Assembly (NCBI GenBank): GCA_032433765.1
Contig: JAVIAB010000159.1
Coordinates: forward strand, 59,930,043-59,994,042
Reading direction: 5' to 3'
Length of the DNA: 64,000 nt
Source of the DNA: Megaustenia siamemsis
Taxonomy: Eukaryota > Mollusca > Gastropoda > Stylommatophora > Ariophantidae
The translations under genes were made by a program, and so were the position numbers. A model generated the notes under the pieces. The model was not told the DNA's origin. It worked only from the letters and a program-made list of their open reading frames with translations, and did no database searches. Positions within the stretch are counted from its first letter, which is position 1, and every line of letters starts with the position of its first letter. This document shows positions 28,001-43,000 of this stretch, in pieces.

Positions 28001-31000
28001 CTGTTCGTTGGTTGCAGATTTAGAATCATTTTTTGACTCCATTTTTCGTCCAATGTCCCTAAGGGCATTCAGAATGTTAGTGCAATCCATTACACTTCCA
28101 CACTTAGTATCAATGGTAGAGTCATTGCAAAAGTAAAAAATATATAGGGTCACCATTGTCTACATTACTGGACATGCGGGAGTACGGGGAAGTGAAAGAG
28201 TGAACAGGTTAGCTAGCTGTGCTGTCATTGAAGACGATCAACCAAGGGTTCGGGTGGACATCATCAATGCCCTCTGAGATGCGGGAAGGGCACAGGACTT
28301 CAACAACCATGAGCCCACGTCATTCCTTTGGCTGAAAGAGGTGGGAGTTAAGATGGGCACGGCCGGAAATGAGAAACTAAGTGGGCGTATAAGAAGACTT
28401 ATCAATCAACACAGAACTGGAGTCTTCAGTAGCTGGACACTGAGGGATTTGGTGATGAGGGGATCTGATCATCATTGGACATATTCGGAGTGCAATGATG
28501 GTGACATGCAAAAAACTATAGCTTAGTGTCAGCTAAACTGATAGGTCCGTCAGCATGACCTCTGACACTCAAATATCCTGACACAAAAATGAAGCAGACT
28601 TTTGTCAGATTCCATACCTGAGGGGAGCCACAGTAACCTAGTTGGGAAAATTGCCCGACTAGGCTACCGGCGTTCGGACAGCCTGTGTTTAATTCACGAT
28701 AGAAGTAGTGTGAGTTGTACTCAAGGTTGGGGAAAAAATACCCCCGCAGTCGACCCAGCAGCTGGCAGAAATGGGTACCAGGGTATAGTACTCTGGGAAA
28801 GTGAGGAATGTCTCCTTGCATCGTGAGTTTTGATGCTTGAAGCAGCACTATCCAGAAGTCTCCGAACACTTCTGTAATGGTGGCCAAGCACATATGGATG
28901 AAAACTCGCATGCTAAGACAGCAATTCAAGTGTCGTACTTTACCTTCACCTTCCCAGAGACCCCAAAACCATAACTGTCAAGCCCAGTCATTTGACTGGC
29001 TAGCGAGGATTACCCAACCTCTTAAACTCAGTAGATCAGTTCGCTAACCACTATTCTACAGTGACTCACCTCTTTGGCCAAAGTCAAAAAGAACAGTAGC
29101 CCTTATATTGTCATAGCTTGGTACTTAGTATCAGACCAGAGCCAATTCTGACCTATAGAAGCTAATCATGGGCAGTAAACAGACAAATGAAAAGACGATT
29201 AGATGCCACAGAGCTGGGATTTCTCAGAAGAATGTTGAAAGTTCCCTGGACAGCTAAAAAGACCAACGAGGAAATTCTCAAAGAAGTCTACACAAAAAGG
29301 GAGCTTTTAAGAAACATTATAAAGAAACAACCAACATTTTTTGAGCACATCATGCAAAGAAGAAAGTTGGAATATTTGGTTACAACTGGCAAAATAAAAG
29401 GAAAGGAGACAGACCGCGAACAACAACGAGAGAAAATACCAGATAGCTTGGTGTCATGGCATGGAAAACAGTCAGTTGATATTATGTATTGTGGATAGAA
29501 GATTGTGGAGGGACATGCTTGACAGTCTTTTTCTGATGATCTGATTACTTCTGCTGCTAAGCTCTGTACAAAGAGTTTCTTATTTTATTTCTTACTTAAC
29601 AATGCTTCATGTTTCTAGATGACATGTTGTAGGGCGGCTGCTACCTTACATAGTCACTAATAGTTTAGTTAATTGACACGTTTGAGCCTTTCCATTTTAA
29701 ATATCTGGGTAGCACGTTAACACAAGACAATAACCAAGAGACAGAGATAGATGTAAGGTGTAACAAAGCATGCCAAGTTATAGGCCAAGTATCAACACTA
29801 TTGAAAAACAAAGCAATAACTACGGAAGCAAAAAGGACAATATACAAATCAATTTTTCTACCAACTCTGAGTTATCAGTGCCAGAATTGGACGCTGGACT
29901 CTAGAACAATAAGAAAGATAACGACCACCGAAATGAAATGTGTCAGAAGAATGACAGGAAACAGCTTAAGGGACAGTGTAAGAAACACTGACCTGAGGAA
30001 GAAACTCGAAATTGAACCAGCCATCGATTACATAAAGAAACAACAGATAAATTGGTTCGGCCACATAACAAGACAAAAAGAACTAACAATGACTCAAAGA
30101 GCCTTAAATAAACGCTACGAAAACGCCAGATTAAGAGGAAGACCGAGAAAGAGATGGATAAAGGGAATACTAGAGTCACTAGGCGGAATAACATCAGAAG
30201 AGGCCAACAGAAGAGCAAAGAATCGCAGATTGTTTCTCCCCTCGACGCCAACGGCACCAGAGGAAGGATAGAAGAAGAAAAAGAAGAAGGAGCCTTTCCA
30301 GGACGATAAAATACACGTTTTTTTTATTTTATACGCTCAAAATAATGAAAAGAAGCCGTTTCTTAACATTTTAAAACTTGCGGTTAAAATCTGAATATTG
30401 CATCCCCTGAAACTCAGATTTGTCAATCTTTGATCTTCTTATTATGAGAATAAGCTACCAAATGACCAAAATATTCTTGGAAGAAACACATGGAAGCAGA
30501 GATGAAGATGATGGGGAGGACATGGAATGATATTAAAAGAATGGCAAGAAACAGAACGGCTTGGAAACTGTTTGTTAAAGACCTATGCTCCATAGGGAGC
30601 TGAAACTGTTAAAGACCTATGCTCCATAGGGAACTGAAAGTGTTTTTTGAAGACCTATGCTCGACATGGAGCTAAAAGTGTTTATGAAGACCTATGCTCC
30701 ACAGGGAGCTAAGAGTGTTTTTTTGAAGCCCTATGCTCCACAGGGAGCTGAAAGTGTTTGTTGAAGACCTATGCTCCGCAAGAAACTGAAAGGTAGAATC
30801 ACTGTTCCGCTGGCTGAACAGCAGCGTACGGTGTTCAAAGCCTGTGGTAGACAGAAAAGATTTTTTCTGTCGGGGGTGATACGTTGTGGCGACTACTTGA
30901 CCTAGCGGCCTTTATCCCTCTGGTTCTATCGTTGTGCCACCGCTGCCCCCTCCCCCCGCCCCCTCTTGTCTGGTGTCACAAATTGAAACCACTCCTTTAA

Positions 31001-34000
31001 AATATTTGTTTTAATGAATGAGGGGGGGGGGGATGTGCTATTCTCATGATATAAAAAAAAAGTAAAGTACCCCCGTCACGCCAAGTGGCGTATAGGGATT
31101 ATGGTGTTAGTGACCATAATTTTTACAGACCTTCAGCACATGATTTTTGAGGTAATGTGGTCGGTATTACGCCCGTGCCGCTTTACTTTCCCAGAAAAAA
31201 TCCGCATTCTGATGATATCTTCATCCATAAATGCTGCAAAATTGTAAAGATTAAAACTAAAGCACCACTCTGAAATAAAAACACACACTGAGCTTAAAGT
31301 TAAATGTGCCTTTGTTTTGTTATACTCCACAATAACACAGATGAAAATGTTATCATATCCCTCCTGGAGGCCATTGCTCCTCACATGGGGCTAACCGACC
31401 TGTTTTCCCTGGTTATGGGCAACACTCGTGTCATTAACCAAGTTCGTGGACCCTTGCTGGAGTACGTCAGGAGACAGGTGGCCCATTACGGGTCAGTGGA
31501 CCTGATGGTGGAGGCAGCCCTAAGTGACATGTGTTCAGAGATTGAGTACCTACAGGTAAGCACGTTTATCTTGCAAGCCTAGTCAATAGTTGTTTATTTG
31601 TTTACTATCACCAGCTTTATATCTTTAGTAGGTAAATGAATTTAAATACCTGGGATCAATGTTGATGGTAGAAGTTCAACAGAGGTGAGATGGTAGAAGT
31701 AGATGGTGGATGTTCAACAGAGGTGAGGTGGTGGATGTTCAACAGAGGTGAGGTGGTGGATGTTCAACAGAGGTGAGATGGTGGATGTTCAACAGAGGTG
31801 AGATGGTGGATGTTCAACAGTGGTGAGATGGTGGATGTTCAACAGTGGTGAGATGGTGGATGTTCAACAGTGGTGAGGTGGTGGATGTTCAACAGTGGTG
31901 AGGTGGTGGATGTTCAACAGAGGTGATGTGGTAGATGTTCAACAGAGGTGATGTGGTAGATGTTCAACAGAGGTGAGGTGGTAGATGTTCAACAGAGGTG
32001 AGGTGGTAGATGTTCAACAGAGGTGAGGTGGTAGATGTTCAACAGAGGTGAGGTGGTAGATGTTCAACAGAGGTGAGATGGTAGATGTTCAACAGAGGTG
32101 AGATGGTAGATGTTCAACAGAGGTGAGATGGTAGATGTTCAACAGAGGTGAGATGGTCGATGTTCAACAGAGGTGAGATGGTCGATGTTCAACAGAGGTG
32201 AGGTACAGAACAGCTCAGGCAAAAGCTGCTTTCCAAAAATGAGCAAGATACTGTACAATCCATTTTTGACAATAGAAACAAGAAAAAGTGTTCTTAAATG
32301 TTATGTAGAGCCAGTCGTAACAGATGGATGTGAATCTTGGACAATAGGACAACAGACAAGAAAATCTTGAGGATGTAGATTTGTGGTTTTACAGAAAAAT
32401 GTTGAGAATACCACGGACAGCTAAGAAGAGTAATGAAAAAGTTCTGATAGAGGCCAAAGCAAAAGAGAGCTAATGTCCAATATTAGGAAGAAACAATCAT
32501 GATCATATCGCATGTGAGACCTTAGTGATCAAACACGTGGGGGGAAACATCAGTCGGGCCCAATACACACCCCAACGTGTGATTTTCTTAAGTTAAGCAC
32601 TTAACTTACGACTGACTCAGCAGGTCGGTAAGGGATAAATGTTTTATGCTCAGAGAAATACACAGAAGATGGAGATTAAAGAACGACAGAGCACAATCAA
32701 AACTTATACATAGCCTTCATTGACCAGGAAAAAGAATTTGACAGAGTAAACGGAGAACAACTGTGGGAGATACTAACAACATACGGAGTAAGCCAACATC
32801 TAACCAACCTAATTAAAAGTCTCTACATCATCTCTACTGTTTATTACATACATGGACCATATATGCAAGCTAGCCAACCCATCAGAGACAGAGGAGATCA
32901 ACGAGCATCTATTTGCAGACGATCAGGCGCTAATACATTAAACAATAGAAGACCTACAAGAACACTTAAACAAACTCAACATCTCAGGCACAAAATACAG
33001 CATGAAAATCAACATCAACAAAACAGAAGTCATGAATGTCGCCAAAAATAAACAGAACATCAACATAACTATAGAAGGCAGACAACTAAACAAGTAGAGG
33101 AATTCAAAAACCTAGGAAGTTAAACGATAATTCTCAAACAGCAGAGATAGAATCAAGATGCAACAAAGCTTGTCAAATCATCGGACAGTTATCACCACTA
33201 TTGTCCAACAAGGAAATAACTCTGGAGGCAAAACGAGCACTATACAATACAATCTTCATCCCAACGTTGTGCTACCAATGCCAGACCTGGACCCTAGATG
33301 CAAGAACAATAATAAAAATAACCTCTACAGAGATGAAATGTGTTAGACGAATGACAGGAAACAGTCTGAGAGATAAGATCAGAAATGAAGAACTGAGAAA
33401 AAAGCTAGGAATAGCCCCCGCCATAGAATATATAAGGAAACAACAGATAAAATGGTTTGGCCATGTGACAAGGCAGAAAGAACAAAACACAACACAATGA
33501 GCCTTCAACACACGTGAGAACACCAGACCCAAGGGTCGACCACGAAAAAGATGGGTCGATGGAATATTAGAAGCACTAGGAAACATAACAGCAGCAGAGG
33601 CGAACAGAAGAGCAAATGACCGCAAATTATATCTCCCCTCGACGCTGAAAGGCAAATGAGGAAGGAAAGAGGAATAAGAATCATGATTTTTTGGCCATGT
33701 AATGAGAAGAGAACAATTGGAATATATTGTAACAACTGGGAAAATTGAGGGACGAATAGATAGAGGGAAGCAAAGAGAAAAGATACCAGGCAGCTTAAGA
33801 AAATGGCTTGGCAGAAGGTCAACAACAGAAATGATTTTTTTAAAATTGTCGAGATCAAAAGTTGGGGAGAGACATGACCAACATATGCCAGCAGTTTTGG
33901 TACTGGATGATGAAAGTCCTGAGGGACTGAATTTTGCATATATATCACTTTTTCCTATATGGTGCAGAAACATGGACATTAGACAAGAGAACAGAAAATT

Positions 34001-37000
34001 GAAGCCTTTGAAATGTGGATATATAGAAGAATATGTGGAATTGGATGAAAGGATAAGAAAACAAACAAAGTCTTAAAACAACTAAAAATGAAAAGAGAAC
34101 TACTGAACACAATTCAACCAAGACAAATGCGATTTTTGGGCCATGTTAAAAGACACAACAGCCTACTAAAAGTAATCCTAAAGGGGAAACTACAAGGTAA
34201 AAGAGGCAGACCAAGGCTAACATGAACGAGTAACAACAAAAGATGGACAAACCAGCCTATGACAACCCGCACCATCAAAGCAAGAGACAGAGCAGAATGG
34301 CGCTCCATGGTAGCCAACCTTCGTTGCGGAGATGGCACTCGATGATGATGATGATGATGATCACTTTTTCATCTTTCACACCAGTAGCTTCTTCATCTTC
34401 AGCGATCAGCTGTTGCTCTACATTTAGACCAGCTTGGCTCACGGAGAAGACGCACCAGTTTTGAGGTTAGCACCAGTTCCACATATCTTGTCGGGACCAT
34501 TTGTTTAACTGGACCTTTTTAATCTTCGTTTTCCCGAGAGGGCTTGACTACGAATCCCAGGGACCAGGGGAGGGTAAAGCCACAGAGAAATTGAATTAAT
34601 TTTTTTTTTAAATTTTATTTTAAAAAATTGTTCACTGTTTGTGATGGGAAATCAAACCCAAGAACGGCGCACCTCCCAGCACCAGAGCTGGAAGTTGTCA
34701 GTGACCCACAGATGATGGCTTGCGCCAGGATCGGTGAACCAAAACCATCCAGACCCTGCTCCACCTCTCCGGGGTGCCTCCAGTAACAGACTAACCTGTC
34801 TAGTCTGGCCAAGCGAGCAGGGATGGAAGAGGGAAGACAACCCGGTACTCAAAAATGTGCTGATATTGTCGGGTGTATTGGGCCGAAAGACGCAAATATA
34901 ACAGTTATACTGCAAACCACAACACAACACAGGCACACTTCCACTTAACATCCTTTTAAGGACGGATGACGAAGAGGAATTCTACAGTCTACGAATACTC
35001 TAGAATACTTTAGTCATCGGGCGAACATAAGCAGGAACTTCATGTCCAGAGGCAAACATATTACCTTTTACCACCCATTGTTCCTCTCTTCTCTTTCCCC
35101 CCCCCCCCCAATTACAAGTAAATTGGCACATTTTTCAAGAAATTCAACCATCTATTGCAAGCAATATTATTTTTTATTTTTTATTTTTGTCACATGCATT
35201 TTGACATATTTTAAGGCTTGTTACATTTTATCCCTATTTTAAAAAATACATTTCAGAGTTTGGTTCAAGTGAGAGATGGAATGGACCTGGCACAGTCTTT
35301 GCGCAATTGTCTGAGGGTACATCTGGCAACTGTGTTTACAGCAATCAATTCTGACAGTTCAGGTATGTTGAGACAGTAACTGCCAAGTTCTTAATGACTT
35401 AAGACGTACTAACAGGCCATATTCATTTGGGACAATGTGTGTTATGTTCTGACCATCATGAGATGAAAGGCTTGTGGTTTCAAGACAGACTTGTGTGTGT
35501 TGACGAGGTTCAATATTGGAGGTTCGCTGAAGACTAGCTCATCAGTAGGCTGAAACGTTGGGGATGAAAGTGGGTCTGTGTCAACATTGAGACCTCGGAA
35601 GTTGTGCTGGTTGTCAACATTAACCCTAGATTACGATACCTATCTGTGACTGACGTGTTTACGATACCGTAGTAAAAATTACTACCACTTAAATGTAACG
35701 TTAGGAGCTCTAAATATAGTATTTTCTTTGAACTTTTGACACATAGCTGTGTGTTTACACTAGGAGATTCACGGAGACTCAGGTTTCCTCTCTTAGGTTG
35801 ATTTATGAACTGAAATTTGATAACAATGGACCGAACATGTTACAATGTCTATTGGTATGGTCACTAAGTCACTATGTTCAGCCACCATATAGCATTATTC
35901 GCTGGGTTTCCAGAGTCACACACGTGTTGTCAGCCGGCAACCTGGGAAATTTTCCTGGTCATGGCAAAAAAAAAAAAAAAAAAAAAAAATTGAAAAACTA
36001 ACAATTTCTAAAAAATTCATGATTTTTTTTCGCATTATACAATTGTATTGCATGAAAAGGCAAAAAAAACATCCTTTATAAATAGAAACAAATCTAACAC
36101 TCAAGGGTCACCAGAAGTAGTATTTAGGGAGGTACACACTATTATGTCATCACACATTAAGGTATAAATCATGAAAGTTGTGTTGGTTGTCAACATTTAC
36201 GGCACAAATAATGAAAGCTGTACTGGTTGTCAACATTAAGGTACAAATAATGAAAGTTGTACTGGTTGTCAACATTAAGGTACAAATAATGAAAGTTGTA
36301 CTTGTTGTCAACATTTAAGGCACAAATAATGAAAGTTGTACTGGTTGTCAACATTAAGGTACAAATAATGAAAGTTGTGTTGGTTGTCAACATTTAAGGC
36401 ACAAATAATGAAAGCTGTACTGGTTGTCAACATTTAAGGCACAAATAATGAAAGTTGTACTGGTTGTCAACATTAAGGTACAAATAATGAAAGTTGTACT
36501 GGTTGTCAACATTAAGGTACAAATCATGAAAGTTGTGTTGGTTGTCAACATTTAAGGCATAAATAATGAAAGTTGTGCTGGTTCTCATCATTAAGTTACA
36601 AATCATGAACATTCTGGATGTGAGATCCCAACAGCAGGGACTGAAAATATAGAAATAAGACCAAAATTATGAGCATTAATCCAGTTGGCAATAAGCAAAT
36701 AACAAAAAGTCAAACACCTCTACCAGACGCACAATCTTACATATATCTGGGCAGTAATATAGACAAAGAGGGAGGAACAGAGAATGATACGAAAATAAGG
36801 ATATAAAAAGCAAGATCCTGTGTTTAACTAGGAAGCATGGAAATCCAAATAAATTAGGTTAAATACAAAATTAAATATTTTCAACTCCACTGTTAAGTCA
36901 GTACTATATTATAATATGGCTGTGAAATATGGGGAATAACAAAATTGACAATCATGAAGATCTATCTATCTATTGACCTGTTGAGCCGTAGCTGGCCCAT

Positions 37001-40000
37001 AGGGCATAGACCCAGATACTCTTTCTCTTATCTAAATTTTTATTCTAGCAGTTTTCAATCTCTGTAAAGATATTTTATCAAATCTCACCATTTGTCCCTG
37101 TTCTGTGCAAGCAGCTCTATCTCAATGAGGGAGCCAATTCCTGCCGCTCTTGCCTCTCTGATCAATGTTCTTCTCATTGTCTCTCTGGGTCTGCCTCTTT
37201 TCCTCTTACCTGTTTCCCATATGGTGGCTTGCTTTGCTATTCGGTTATTATCTCTCCTCATCACATGTCCAACATATGACCATCGTCTTTTCTTGATTAC
37301 TGAATATATTAGTGGTAGATTAGCGATTTCTCTAATTTCCTCATTTGTTTTGAATTTGTTCCATGCTATACCAAGTACCTTCCTAAGATAATTATTTTCG
37401 AATGCGTTCAACTTTGTTTCTATGTCTCTTGTTGTTTTCCAGCTCTCACATGCATACATATGGTTAGATGGCACATTTTATTTGAACAGTCTAAGTTTTG
37501 AGTTTGTGTTGATGAGTTTTGGTTTCCACAACTTTTCAAGGCTTCTGAAAGACATTGCTGCTTTAGCTATTCTGATTCTAATTTCTTTGCTTGTATCCCC
37601 TTCCCGATCAATGTGACTTCCAAGATAGATAAAAGTGGTCAATCTCTTACACTGGTTTGTTCTCCATGTATATTCTGTCATCTGTTGGAATTAAGCTTTT
37701 CATGACTTATCTCAAGCCCAATTTTTCTGGCTATTGATGATAGTTCATTTGTGTTTTCCTGCATCGTTTTTATCTGACTGCTGATGAGAACTATGTTTCA
37801 TCAAAGTCAAGGTCCTCCAAATTGTCTCCTTGTATCCATTTGATGCCTTTGTTACCAGTGCAGCGTTTCTTCATTATGAAGTCCATAACAACTCCAAATA
37901 ACAAGGGCGATAAAATACATCCTTGTTTAACCCCAGTTTCTATTGGAAAACATTCGCTCAGTCCTTCCTCTGTTCGAACTGCACATGTGTAACCATCATA
38001 CATGTCTTTGATAATATTTATGATTTTTTATGGTAAGCCATATTGCTTCAGACTTTTTCCACAAAGAATCTCTATGAATACTATCAAATGCTTTTTTGAA
38101 ATCGATGAAGTTAAGTACAAAAGGTTTTTGCTTTTCAATGTGTTCCTCCAATATAAGTCGTAAAGTGAAAATGTGGTCAAGGCAGCTTCTCCCTAATATT
38201 ATTAATAGATGCTTGCACAAAATAAAAGGATTGAAATGGCAGGACAAAATCACTAGCAGAGAATTATGGAAAAGTACCAGCCAAATACCAGTGGATAAAG
38301 AGATACAATGGAAATGATGGTGCTGAATGGGGCACACACACACACACTGCAGAAGTAAATTGAGAGTATTATATGACAGGCCATTTTTTGGAAACCCCCA
38401 GGGGAAAGGACAAAGAGGAAGACCAAAATATTCTTTGAGAAGACAGATGGAAGCACAGATGATGATGATGGGGATAACATGGAATGATCTTACAAGAGTT
38501 GCAAGAAACAAAACAGCTGGGAAAGTGTTTGTTGAAAACCTATGCTCCACAGGGAGTTGAGAGTGTTTGTTGAAGACTTATGCTCCACAGGGAGTTGAGA
38601 GTTTTTGTTGAAGACCTACGCTCCACAGGGAGTTGAGAGTGTTTGTTGAAAACCTATGCTCCACCGGGAGTTGAGAGTGTTTGTTGAAGACCTATGCTCC
38701 ATGAGGAGTTGAAAGTGTTTGTTGAAGACCTATGCTCCATATGGAGCTAAAAAGTGTTTGTTGAAGACCTATGCTCCACAGGGAGTTGAGAGTGTTTGTT
38801 GAATGCCTATGCTCCACAGTGAGCTGAAAGTGTTTGTTGAAGACCTATGCTCCATAGGGAACTGAAAGTGTTTGTTGAAGACCTATGCTCCACGGGGATC
38901 TGAAAGTGTTTGTTGAAGACCTATGCTCCACGGGGAGTTGAAAATGAAGAAGAATGGAAGTTGTGCTGGTTATCAACATTGTAGTTCAGCCTATAATAGT
39001 TTCTTTGGTTATCAAGTGTGCATATGTGTATGAAGAATAAGAAATGTAGAAAAATATATTTCTGTTTCTCCGTCTATCATCTTCATTACATCCTGTGTAT
39101 CTCTTTATTTGGTGCACCGATTGTCCCTGTCAGTGTGTCTGTCTACCAGCTTCATTACATCCTGTGTATCTCTTTGTTTGCTGCACCGATTGTCCCTGTC
39201 AATGTGTCTGCCTATCTACCAGCTTCATTACATCCTGTGTATCTCTTTATTTGCTGCACCGATTGTCCCTGTCAGTGTGTCTGTCTATCAGCTTCATTAC
39301 ATCCTGTGTATCTCTTTATTTGGTGCACCGATTGTCCCTGTCAGTGTGTCTGTCTACCAGCTTCATTACATCCTGTGTATCTCTTTGTTTGCTGCACCGA
39401 TTGTCCCTGTCAGTGTGTCTATCTACCAGCTTCATTACATCCTGTGTATCTCTTTATTTGCTGCACCGATTGTCCCTGTCAATGTGTCTGCCTATCTACC
39501 AGCTTCATTACATCCTGTGTATCTCTTTATTTGCTGCACCGATTGTCCCTGTCAGTGTGTCTGCCTATCTACCAGCTTCATTACATCCTGTGTATCTCTT
39601 TATTTGCTGCACCGATTGTCCCTGTCAATGTGTCTGCCTATCTACCAGCTTCATTACATCCTGTGTATCTCTTTATTTGCTGCACCGATTGTCCCTGTCA
39701 GTGTGTCTGTCTATCAGCTTCATTACATCCTGTGTATCTCTTTATTTGCTGCACCGATTGTCCCTGTCAGTGTGTCTGTCTATCAGCTTCATTACATCCT
39801 GTGTATCTCTTTATTTGGTGCACCGATTGTCCCTGTCAGTGTGTCTGTCTACCAGCTTCATTACATCCTGTGTATCTCTTTGTTTGCTGCACCGATTGTC
39901 CCTGCCAGTGTGTCTGTCTGTCTATCAGCTTCATTACATCCTGTGTATCTCTTTATTTGCTGCACCGATTGTACTTGTCAGTGTGTCTGCCTGTTTCTAT

Positions 40001-43000
40001 TTTGTTTCTATTTCTCTTTTCAGGACCTCAAGGAGACTTTGGGATCTACATGTATTCTCTCTGGATGAAAATGCTGGCAGACTCCATTGGACTGTGCATC
40101 TATTGCATACAGGATGGTCGAATTGGCTTTTCAAATATGGTGCAAAATTATATGGTTGGTTCTCTTCTTTTGCATTTTTTTTTTCTCAAGCCAGTGAAGG
40201 AACTGGGTGGTTTGAGGTAGGACTTTGGCCTCTGGACAAGAAGTTCCTAGATTCAAATTCCAAAAAAATGGAAGTTTTTCATATTAAATCTGTGGATTCT
40301 TTACTAAGGTTATGGTTAGTCAGAGGCCTTGGTATCTACTCAAAAACGAGGTCCCCGTCATAGCTGCTGCAGCACAACCAAAAGACATAACGCCAGGTGG
40401 CACCAAAAGTGAATACAGCTGAACTGTCCTTCATCATATGATATCATTATTCATCGTAAGTTTTCGGAATATTGAACCATGATCCGAATGGAAAGCACAG
40501 CTCACGATGTGCACAGAGCACTAAAACAGCAAGCTGGACTTGGAATATGAGGAAACTGTAACAAGGAACTGCCGCCTATCCATCTTATTGACCAGAAGTT
40601 AGTAGATTCTTTGTGACTTTACCTTCCTCTGGGTAGTGGAGTTGCATGTCTGACCCTCTTTGAAAATGCCAAAAAACAAGAGGTCGCATATGCACCTGAA
40701 CATTGGCAGTGAAAAGTCAAAAGGAGAAGGCCAAAAATTGTTAAGCAAATTTCTCTTCTACCTTTCAGCTCCCTGTGGAACATAGGTCTTCAACAAACAC
40801 TTTCCAAGCAGTTCTGTTTCTTGCATTCTTTTAAGATCATTCCATGTCTTCCCCATTATATCTGCTTCCATTTGTCTTCTTCAAGAATTCCTTGATCTTC
40901 CTCTTTATTTTTTTCCCCTGGGGATTCCAAAAAAGGGCCTGTTGTGTGAAATACTCTCAGTTGGCTTCCGCAGTGTGTGTCCTATCCAGCGCCATTGCCT
41001 TCGCTGTATCTCATCCTCTGGTATTTGACTGGTACTTTTCCATAATTCTATGTTAGTGATTTTGTCCTGCCATTTCCTTCCTTTTATTCTGCGTAAACAT
41101 CCATTAATGAAAGTCTGTATCTTCAATATTGTCATTTATGTCGTTTTCCATGTTTCACAGGCATATAAGACTGACTTAACATTGGAGTCAAGCCTAAATG
41201 TTCAGATATTGTGGTTTGGCATAAATTGGTAACACTATAACTCCTTGCCCACTTAATGGGTGATTGTAAGAGGAAAGGAACTAGTGGGAAGTTTCTTGTT
41301 TACATTGTGCCAGAATAACTGCTGGGTGCTGCCAGGAAAAAAAAAACTGATTAACACACAAAATTCAGTTCCTAGTCTCTAGGGACTTCGTCAGAGGTAA
41401 AAGTTGGCGAACGCAAAAAAATAATAAAAGAGAACTGCTGGGTGTTAAGTGTGCTTCATTGCTATCTTTCTATAGTCTGCTGGTAGGTAGTCATAATGGT
41501 AAAGTACGAGACTTGAATTGGCGTCTTAGCACATGAGTTTTCGCCCATATGTGCTCGGCCGCCTATCCAGAAGTGTTCAGAGACTTCTGTATAGTGTCGC
41601 TTCATGCATCGAAACTCACGATGCGAGGCGGCATTCCTTGCCGCCATGTGCATGACAAGAGGACAGATGGGAGAGAACAATTTAATTGTCACATTTTAAA
41701 ATAATCCTGGGGGACTGGTTGGTCTCTAGGCAAGACGCCGGCTTCGAGACAGAGAGGTTGTGGGTTCAAATCAAGGCTGCACCAGTTGGGATTTTTATTT
41801 ATGATTTCTCTCTGCGGTAACTACCCCTGGTCTCAGCAGTGAGGCCCGGCCTGAAATGTCAATTAATCATTGATGGAAAAATTATTAGTACCTCCAGAGT
41901 CAGAGTTATCTGCCTGTGCGACGAGGGACCTCTGTGCACATGGCTGCAAGGGAAAAACGGATTAACACGCAAAATGCATTTCCTAGTCTCTAGGGACTTC
42001 ATTAGAGGTAAAAAAGCTGTCAAACGCTTAAAAAAAAAAAAATCCTCGCCAATTATATTGCATAATACCTCCTCTGATGAGCTATAGAGATATGTGTCTG
42101 AATTACCTGACCATTTGTGAGGACACTTGTATTCCTTGGGCAAGTTGCTTTTGTTTTTTTTTTTTTTTTGTTTGTGTTCGTCAGCTTTATATCTATTGCA
42201 AAGTGCCAAGGGCAGAATTTTGCGTGAATATCCATTTTTCACATTGGCAGCTGTGTGCTCAGGTGTCCCCCGCCATACAGGCAGATAATCTCCTACTTTA
42301 GAGGTACTCCTATATTTTTATCATTGAAAGTTTACAGGCAGATAATCTCCTACTTTAGAGGTACTCCTATATTTTTATCGTTGAAAGTTTACAGGCAGAT
42401 AATCTCCTACTTTAGAGGTACTCCTATATTTTTATCGTTGAAAGTTTTAACATTTTGGGTAGATTTTCCCTATTAATTTTGCCCGGCCAGCAGCCATTTC
42501 CAACAGCCAAGGGTTCTTTAACGTGCACAGAATGCACACAGGGCCTTCTCTTTTTCACCATTTTCCGAGAGGGCTAGACGTCGGATCTCACTACCCAGAG
42601 ACCAGGGGAGGGTAAAGCCATGGATTCGATTTTTTAAATATTTATTTTATTTTTAAAATTATTTTCCATCTCCTGTGGTGAGAATTGAACCCAGGCCTTC
42701 TTATCTAGAGGCCAACATCATGCCTCTAGGCCCCGGGGCCCCCTCCTCTTTTTTTTTCCTGGCAGGTTGAGAAAGTAGAATCTGTGTTTGCGGTCTGAAT
42801 TGTTTGCTGATCTCTTCATTTATGGGGAAAATTTGAAGTAATTGGACTTGTTGTTTCAGCCTCGGATGACACAAGGTATGAGTCCAGCAATCACTATATG
42901 GATGACGACATCCCTGCAGGATATTCTAGAATCATTCCATCAGAACCATCCAGTGACTGAATCAGACATCACAAATTATCTTGTCAGGCGGCCGGAAAGG

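Noticed and set aside
35960..35990. Processed-pseudogene poly(A) tail at the 24-A run
   Set aside because: No coding sequence precedes it and no target duplication seen; treated as a simple repeat.
39018..40363. Three overlapping Cys/Leu-rich frames of 320-420 codons across T19
   Set aside because: Minisatellite translation; the last one overlaps BAG6 exon J in another frame by chance.
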